The notes beneath the pieces were generated by a model. The model saw nothing but the letters and a program-made list of their open reading frames with translations. It made no database searches and was not told the DNA's origin. A DNA stretch of 10,348 nucleotides, from NCBI GenBank assembly GCA_946479995.1, contig CAMLIU010000028.1, positions 1 to 10,348 on the forward strand, read 5' to 3'. Each line of letters begins with the position of its first letter. The stretch's first letter is position 1. Both the position numbers and the translations under genes were made by a program. This DNA is from an uncultured Gemmatimonadota bacterium. Its GTDB lineage: Bacteria > Gemmatimonadota > Gemmatimonadetes > Gemmatimonadales > Gemmatimonadaceae. This document shows, piece by piece, positions 6,701 through 10,348 of the stretch.

Positions 6701-8799
6701 TCGAACCCGCGGCGGATGACGCGCAGGTTGTCCTCCACCACACGTTCCCCCTTCGCGCCGAACTTCTTTCCGAGCTGCTGGCGGATCCCGCTGAACAGGG
6801 TGTCGGCGGTCACCTCCTCGCGCGCCATGAGCGTCGAGGTGGCGAAGAAGGCGCCCATGAATGCCGCGCCCTGCATCCGGTAGCGCAGCTCCACATCCGA
6901 CGCCTCCTCGCGCGCGATGGCGAACGCGTCGAGCACGTGAAGGCGGATGTTGCGGTCGAGGATCGTGCGGCGCGCCTTTGCGGGGAGCGACTCCCAGAAA
7001 GCATCGGGGGAGAGGTCGCTCTGGATGACGAACGTGCCCCCCTCCGCGAGACCGGCCAGCGGGTCGCTGTGGTGAAACACGTTGGGGTCCGGCGACAGCA
7101 CCACGTCCACGTGCCGGAGCTCGCAATTCAGGCGTACCGGCTCGTGCGCGAGCACGGCGTAGAAGGTGGTGGGCTGCCCCTTCTTCTCCGAGCCGTATTT
7201 CGGGTTGGCCTTGATGTGCATCCCGAACAGCTCGAACGCCGTCATCGCCAGGTTCTTGCCCATCGTGATCGCGCCCCATCCACCCACGGAATGGATGCGC
7301 ACCGCGGTCGAGCCTTCGGGGAGCAGGTCGATTGTCCCCGCCGAGTGCACGGCGAGCTGGCGGAGGGTCGGATACGCGTCGAGCAGCGCTTCCTGCCAGA
7401 TCTGGAGCTTCGGCACCTTGGTGCGCTCGCGCACGAAGTCGACGCCGAGGTAGAACTGCCGCGTACGCGCGTGACCGGGAAGCATGTTCTCCACCGCGCC
7501 CACGATGTCGCCGGGCTGCAGGTCGCGGCTCCCCAGCCCGAAGCACCCGCTGAAGAAGTCCGGGATCTCCGTCGCCTCCAGGCAGGGCACGCCGGGGTAG
7601 GGGAAGTCCGACATCGCGCGGCCGTTCTCCGCGGCCTTGCCCATCGCTGCGCGGATCTCGCGCAGGAGCGGCGGGTCCACCGCGAGCGGCTGGTCGGTGC
7701 GCTCCAGCACGAGCACGCACTTCTTGCCGGCGAGGATCTTCGCCACGAGGTCGGCGGGGAAGGGACGGAACATCGTGAGGTTCACCACCCCCGTCTTCAC
7801 GCCGCGCTTCTCGCGCAGCCAGTCGGCCACCGCTTCCGCGTTCGAGACGACCGATCCCTGGCCGACGATCACGTAGTCGGCGTCGTCCGTGCGGTATCCG
7901 CTCAGTCGTGCGTAGTGCCGCCCGGTGAGCGCGCCGAACTCCTGCATCGCGCTGTCGGTGATCTCGGCGATGTGGTCGAAGTAGAATGGCCGCTGCGCCG
8001 CCACCCCCTGCGCGTAGCTGTCCTGGTTCTGTACCACGCCGAGCATCGACGGATAGTCGAAGTCGAACGACTCCGGGATGCGGCGGCGGCGCTCCCCGAA
8101 CACGAGCCGCTGCGCCGGCGTCGGGCAGTCGATGATGTCGGCCGGATCACCGAGGTACGCCTTGACGAGCTCGCGCTCCGGCAGGCGCAGCGTCTCGATC
8201 ACGTGACTCGTCAGGAAGCCGTCCTGCGCCACGATCCCCGGGTTGAGCGACAGCTCGGCGATGCGGTGGGCGATCAGGTTGAGGTCCGCCGCCTCCTGTA
8301 CGTCCTTCGCGAACAGCTGGAAGAAGCCGGTGTCGTCCACCGCGTGATAGTCGTCGTGGCCGGCGTGCACGTTGAGCGCGTGCTTGGTGATCGCCCGCGC
8401 CGCGATGTTGAGCACGTAGGTGAGCCGCTTTCCCACCGCCGGGTAGAGCGACTCGTGCATGTAGACGATGCCCTGGCCGCTGGAGAAGTTCGTCGCGCGC
8501 AGCCCGCTCATCGACATCCCGGCCGTCACGGCCGCCGCCGCGTGCTCGCCCTCCGGCTCGAAGAAGAGCAGACGACGGTCGTTGACGTTCCGCTTCCCCT
8601 CGGCCACCGCGGCAGCCCACCCCTCACCCATCTGCGTCGACGGCGTGATGGGATACGCACCGGCCGCTTCGCTGCCGGCCGTCTCCATCGCCACCACGGC
8701 GGCGCTGCCGTCCATCGCCGCGATCACGCCAGGGAACGGGGGGGCCACGGAGGCTGGCGGTGGGGCCTCCTCGGTCTTCCGCAGGGTCCAGAGCTTCAT
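3784..8799 (-). CDS. Giant single-chain pyruvate:ferredoxin oxidoreductase (NifJ-like) with C-terminal ferredoxin domain
   Basis: A 1671-residue thiamine-diphosphate enzyme; single-chain PFORs are usually about 1170-1230. Expected reaction: pyruvate + CoA + oxidised ferredoxin to acetyl-CoA + CO2 + reduced ferredoxin. Domain I has AYPITPSTQMGE (48-59; Thr52 fits the pyruvate-contacting Thr) and NIAARAITKHAL (131-142; Arg135 fits the substrate Arg). A CoA-type domain follows (about 240-440), then a gamma domain with an EKKG element (about 498-640). Two ferredoxin motifs follow: Cys791/794/797/801 and Cys927/930/933/937. The TPP domain has Cys1005/1008, Cys1088, GDGAMLDIG (1179-1187), VYSNTGGQ (1210-1217) and Cys1292, giving the cluster nearest TPP. 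Beyond the core lie a helical tail, a Pro/Ala linker (1520-1588) and a fourth Fe-S domain (Cys1600/1603/1606/1642). Several insertions explain the remaining length. Domain I is divergent (FSSGQG, EGEHAAAA), so another 2-oxoacid is possible. The start overlaps the rnfB stop (ATGA). Confidence 0.92.
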   Translation of the reverse strand: MKLWTLRKTEEAPPPASVAPPFPGVIAAMDGSAAVVAMETAGSEAAGAYPITPSTQMGEGWAAAVAEGKRNVNDRRLLFFEPEGEHAAAAVTAGMSMSGLRATNFSSGQGIVYMHESLYPAVGKRLTYVLNIAARAITKHALNVHAGHDDYHAVDDTGFFQLFAKDVQEAADLNLIAHRIAELSLNPGIVAQDGFLTSHVIETLRLPERELVKAYLGDPADIIDCPTPAQRLVFGERRRRIPESFDFDYPSMLGVVQNQDSYAQGVAAQRPFYFDHIAEITDSAMQEFGALTGRHYARLSGYRTDDADYVIVGQGSVVSNAEAVADWLREKRGVKTGVVNLTMFRPFPADLVAKILAGKKCVLVLERTDQPLAVDPPLLREIRAAMGKAAENGRAMSDFPYPGVPCLEATEIPDFFSGCFGLGSRDLQPGDIVGAVENMLPGHARTRQFYLGVDFVRERTKVPKLQIWQEALLDAYPTLRQLAVHSAGTIDLLPEGSTAVRIHSVGGWGAITMGKNLAMTAFELFGMHIKANPKYGSEKKGQPTTFYAVLAHEPVRLNCELRHVDVVLSPDPNVFHHSDPLAGLAEGGTFVIQSDLSPDAFWESLPAKARRTILDRNIRLHVLDAFAIAREEASDVELRYRMQGAAFMGAFFATSTLMAREEVTADTLFSGIRQQLGKKFGAKGERVVEDNLRVIRRGFDEVKAVEVKELPTADEPGTVPHMPASLEVKGAEEGPANAGRFWEQVCSMCQLGQDGIADPFAALSVIPAATGAVRDMSGVRMEIPHFIASKCTGCAQCWTQCPDSALPAVVNTVDQLLATALDASENGVRMERLRPIVKHWAKEVRRLLDAKPPVPLAEAWSAAYRSVTDKLGWDTAKKAAAEDEFTIVNARLVELPVARTRPFYDAVEGREKGNGGLLSIFVNPEACKGCNLCVAVCPDGALVTVQQDTPALEKLRQDWQVHERLPDTHDRYVNVADVDEGIGVLPSLLLKKDTYRSMVGGDGACMGCGEKTAVHLIVSAISASMQPRVAKQVAHLDELIATLEQQAPEERELLDDTLRRLRDLKWRYVEGPSGNGRAPLGMANSTGCSSVWGSTYPYNPYPFPWVNHLFQDSPSIAIGLFEAHMRKMADEFVAVRRAELLAAGSYDAARDEPALAALDWKQFTDDEFALCPPIVAMGGDGAMLDIGFQNLSRLLASGKPIRVVVLDTQVYSNTGGQACTSGFTGQVADMSAYGKSQHGKTEVRKELALIAIAHRSAYVHQTSQAAASHLLAGVLKGLHKRRPVLINVYTPCPVEHGLADDWSQHAARLALESRAFPFLTYDPDAGSSFADCLSLEGNPSPSDPWPTYTLAYVDDTGASRTMELPVTVADWAATEARFKQHFHPLKDDAPSPMPFHEYVAADAADREGHTPFIYTLTKEHALRRLAVAPEIVTLAEERQQFWSQLRQLAGIEIPMSVHDAVAAELEADLARRAETLRVEYEAKVAELNATLPAKLAQRLAQGLMRTAGGSAAVAELLASLPPATVPTATPTPSAAKEPAAPAVSAVATPAVSPAAAGAPPAAPAVAEPTATAATPAGSAAATATEDEPLVIEPWIDSIRCTSCNECTGINNRMFAYNADKQAYVKDPSAGTFQQLVLAAERCPVSIIHPGTPLDPHEKDLAKWVKRAERFA
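3787..4032 (-). other. C-terminal single-cluster ferredoxin-like domain of the PFOR
   Basis: This stretch encodes residues 1590-1671. It carries Cys1600-x2-Cys1603-x2-Cys1606, then 35 residues, then Cys1642-Pro. That spacing fits one [4Fe-4S] cluster bound as in small monocluster ferredoxins, where the final Cys-Pro supplies the fourth ligand. Between the ligands is a MFAYNADKQAYVKDP segment, and an amphipathic basic tail follows. The domain is additional to the three clusters of the PFOR core and is joined to it by a flexible linker. I infer that it is a tethered electron carrier; that it forms a cluster is inferred from the motif only. Confidence 0.75.
3793..3798 (-). promoter_or_regulatory. 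Shine-Dalgarno site for rnfC
   Basis: GAGAGG lies 8 bases before the rnfC ATG, inside the final codons of the PFOR gene. It allows re-initiation at the TGATG junction. Confidence 0.65.
4036..4242 (-). other. Pro/Ala/Thr-rich low-complexity linker in the PFOR
   Basis: This segment encodes residues 1520-1588, composed almost entirely of Ala, Pro, Thr, Val and Ser, with two acidic residues near its end. It has no hydrophobic or secondary-structure pattern and is best read as a flexible spacer. It connects the helical end of the PFOR core to the terminal ferredoxin-like domain. The DNA is correspondingly GC-rich and repetitive in composition, but I see no exact tandem repeat. Confidence 0.8.
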
Positions 8800-9635
8800 G
8801 TCGCCTCACTCCCGGCCATGGCCGGCACACGTGCGAACTGCGCTCCCGTGAGCCACACGATCGCCCCCGTGGGGCAGCGCTCCGTCGCGCGCGGCTCGGC
8901 CAACGTGATCTTGTCCCAGTCGATGACGGCCACGCCGCTGGCCACGCTGATCAGGCCCTCCGGCGCATCCATCACGCACTTCCCGCAGGCGGTGCACGCC
9001 ACGCGGCACTGCGCGAGCGCGTCGTCGCCCGCGATGAGGTTGCGGCACTGCACCAGCAGCCCCGCATTCAGTGGATGCAGCTCGAACAGTCCCTTCGGGC
9101 AGGCCGTCACGCAGTCGCCGCACGCCGTGCACTTCTCCACGTCCACCACGGGCAGGCCGAACTCGTTCATCGTGATGGCGTCGAAGTCGCACGCACGCAC
9201 GCAGTCGGCGAGGCCGAGGCAGCCCCACGCGCACCCCTTGCCGCCGCCCGCCACCGCGGCCGCGGCTGCGCAGGTGGGGAGGCCGCGATACTCCGCCTGC
9301 ATCTCCGCCACGTGGGTGCCGCCGGCGCACAGGACGCGCGCCACCCGCTTCACGGCTTCGCCGGCATCAACGCCCAGATATGCGGCGATCTGCTCGCGCG
9401 CCGCCTCCCCCGACACCGTGCACTGTGCCGGCGAGACCTCGCCCGCCACTGCCTGCTCGGCAAAGGCGCGGCACCCCGGCAGGCCACACGCCCCGCAGTT
9501 CGCGTTCGGAAGCATCTGCGACACCACCTCGATGCGCGGATCCTCCCACACCCACAGGCGCTTGTTGGCGAAGGCGATGAACACGCCGAACACCAGCCCC
9601 ACGCCGCCGAGGATGAGCACCGCATCGAGGATCAT
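8796..9635 (-). CDS. rnfB: RnfB, ferredoxin-accepting iron-sulfur subunit of the Rnf complex
   Basis: A 279-residue subunit anchored by one N-terminal helix (3-22) with a cytoplasmic iron-sulfur body; it receives electrons from reduced ferredoxin. The Fe4S domain has NANCGACGLPGC (44-55; Cys47, Cys50, Cys55) and Cys72. After VLCAGG (102-106, Cys103) and Cys122 comes GKGCAWGCLGLADCVRACDFDAI, with Cys135, 139, 145 and 149. A second motif has Cys169/172/175/179-Pro. The last ferredoxin module keeps Cys214/217/220 and Cys254-Pro only, so it can hold one cluster instead of two. The size matches long Bacteroidota/Firmicutes RnfB, not the ~190-residue E. coli form. The frame is open upstream, but this ATG overlaps the previous gene's TGA (ATGA at 9632-9635), has GGAGG 7 bases upstream, and gives the classic membrane-anchor start. 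Confidence 0.95.
   Translation of the reverse strand: MILDAVLILGGVGLVFGVFIAFANKRLWVWEDPRIEVVSQMLPNANCGACGLPGCRAFAEQAVAGEVSPAQCTVSGEAAREQIAAYLGVDAGEAVKRVARVLCAGGTHVAEMQAEYRGLPTCAAAAAVAGGGKGCAWGCLGLADCVRACDFDAITMNEFGLPVVDVEKCTACGDCVTACPKGLFELHPLNAGLLVQCRNLIAGDDALAQCRVACTACGKCVMDAPEGLISVASGVAVIDWDKITLAEPRATERCPTGAIVWLTGAQFARVPAMAGSEAT
8804..8813 (-). promoter_or_regulatory. Shine-Dalgarno region for the PFOR gene
   Basis: GGGAGTGAGG holds two purine cores, GGGAG 9 bases and GAGG 4 bases before the PFOR ATG. The first has the better spacing. Both lie in the last codons of rnfB. Confidence 0.6.
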
Positions 9636-10348
9636 GCGGGCACCTCCGTGGGGGACGCCTGCGCCACCAGCCACGCGGCGATCCGCTCGGCGGCGTCGTC
9701 CGCACCGACGGCGCGAGCGGCTTCCTTGCCCGCTGGCGCCGGCACCGTGAAGGGCGTCGTCGCCAGGCTGGCGAGCACGCGCAGGTCCTGCGTCATCTGC
9801 CACACGCTCTGCCCACCGAGCGCCCGCTTCGGCGGGTCGGGAAGGTGCTGCACGGTGAGGCGCTGCCAGGGCTCGCGACCGCCGGCGGGGTCGTGCATGA
9901 ACACCGCGGCACCCTCCGGCACGAGCGCCGCCACTGCGGGACCATCGTAGGCAGCGAGCCGTTCGAGGCCGCTCCCGTCCACGGTCTGCACGACGAAGGT
10001 GCTGGGGCTGATGCACCGCGCCAGTGGCGCCGGCGGCGCCGCGCCGCGGATCGCGAGCACGATCTTCTCGCGCCCGTCCGTGTAGTCCAGCAAGGCGCCC
10101 GGCTGCAGGTCGGCGCCGTCCACCAGCACCACCAGCGGCGGGGCGGCGCGCCGCTCGGCGCTGGACCAGGTTCGGAAGTACTGCGCGCGGAGCAGCCGTT
10201 CCTGGGCGCTCTCGTAGCGGCCCGTCCGGATCTGCTCTTCCGTCAACACGGCGGCGAGCGCCTCGCCGATCGTCTCGAAGGCGCGTTCCAGCGCGGCGCC
10301 GAAGCGGCCGCCCGGCGCCACCTCCACGATGAAGAAGTCGTCGCCGCG
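9632..10348 (-). CDS. Unidentified protein, C-terminal 238 residues, first gene of the visible operon
   Basis: The 5' end is cut by the right edge; the frame is open to base 10348. A GTG at 10325-10327 is almost certainly an internal Val, because sensible coding sequence (GDDFFIVEVAPGGRFG) runs through it. I do not recognise the family. The visible part is soluble, with no membrane helix or signal. It has an amphipathic region with a basic, Arg-rich end (about residues 16-66), alternating hydrophobic strands such as PPLVVLVDGADL and GAAVFMHDPAGG that suggest an alpha/beta fold, one cysteine, and an Ala-rich C-terminal helix. The TGA overlaps the rnfB ATG by four bases, so it is co-translated with the Rnf genes and probably has a related role. 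Weak resemblance to PFOR segments was seen but not accepted. Confidence 0.8.
   Translation of the reverse strand, partial: RGDDFFIVEVAPGGRFGAALERAFETIGEALAAVLTEEQIRTGRYESAQERLLRAQYFRTWSSAERRAAPPLVVLVDGADLQPGALLDYTDGREKIVLAIRGAAPPAPLARCISPSTFVVQTVDGSGLERLAAYDGPAVAALVPEGAAVFMHDPAGGREPWQRLTVQHLPDPPKRALGGQSVWQMTQDLRVLASLATTPFTVPAPAGKEAARAVGADDAAERIAAWLVAQASPTEVPA
9643..9647 (-). promoter_or_regulatory. Shine-Dalgarno site for rnfB
   Basis: A perfect GGAGG 7 bases before the rnfB ATG. It fixes the start in a frame that continues upstream for over 120 codons without a family match. Confidence 0.75.

Noticed and set aside
4885..9750. A 1621-codon open frame on the plus strand, antisense to the PFOR and rnfB genes
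   Set aside because: It mirrors genes with clear family motifs, and its translation is an Arg/His/Val-rich composition typical of antisense frames in high-GC DNA, with no recognisable domain. Long antisense frames arise from the rarity of stop codons at such GC.
9632..10140. Assigning the unidentified gene as a PFOR gamma-domain or TPP-domain relative
   Set aside because: By eye, one stretch (FVVQT to FMHDP) can be laid against a gamma domain and an overlapping stretch (PPLVVLVDGADL onward) against a TPP domain. The two alignments are mutually inconsistent, use only a few generic hydrophobic and glycine positions, and lack the GDG and NTGGQ motifs. A profile search of the full-length gene would decide.

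Overview
The window is one uninterrupted minus-strand operon segment of a high-GC bacterium (about two-thirds G+C by eye, with strong third-position G/C). In transcription order, right to left, it holds: the 3' part of a gene I cannot identify (9632-10348), rnfB (8796-9635), a giant pyruvate:ferredoxin oxidoreductase (PFOR, NifJ-like) gene of 1671 codons (3784-8799), rnfC (2450-3784), rnfD (1458-2453), rnfG (763-1461), rnfE (50-766), and the first 17 codons of rnfA (1-53), which runs off the left edge. Every junction is a 1- or 4-base start/stop overlap and every start has a Shine-Dalgarno-like site inside the preceding gene. There is therefore no intergenic DNA and translation looks coupled throughout. 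I saw no RNA genes, mobile elements, CRISPR, promoters or terminators.

Biology: Rnf is the membrane ferredoxin:NAD+ oxidoreductase that pumps Na+ or H+. PFOR converts pyruvate + CoA to acetyl-CoA + CO2 and delivers low-potential electrons to ferredoxin. Placing the PFOR gene between rnfB (the ferredoxin-facing subunit) and rnfC suggests a dedicated electron path from 2-oxoacid to PFOR to RnfB/RnfC to NAD+, conserving energy as an ion gradient. The reverse path, ion-gradient-driven pyruvate synthesis, is also possible. The PFOR has the core domains plus several insertions and, unusually, a C-terminal extension. That extension is a helical stretch, a ~68-residue Pro/Ala/Thr linker and a single-cluster [4Fe-4S] ferredoxin-like domain, which together look like a built-in, tethered electron carrier.

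Second notable point: the last ferredoxin module of RnfB has lost all four ligands of one of its two [4Fe-4S] clusters and kept all four of the other. The electron-entry side of this Rnf therefore looks remodelled in step with the unusual PFOR.

Taxon: the gene order B-(PFOR)-C-D-G-E-A resembles the rnfBCDGEA order of Bacteroidota-type clusters rather than the Firmicutes CDGEAB order. High GC with this order would fit a phylum such as Gemmatimonadota, but that is a low-confidence guess from sequence alone.
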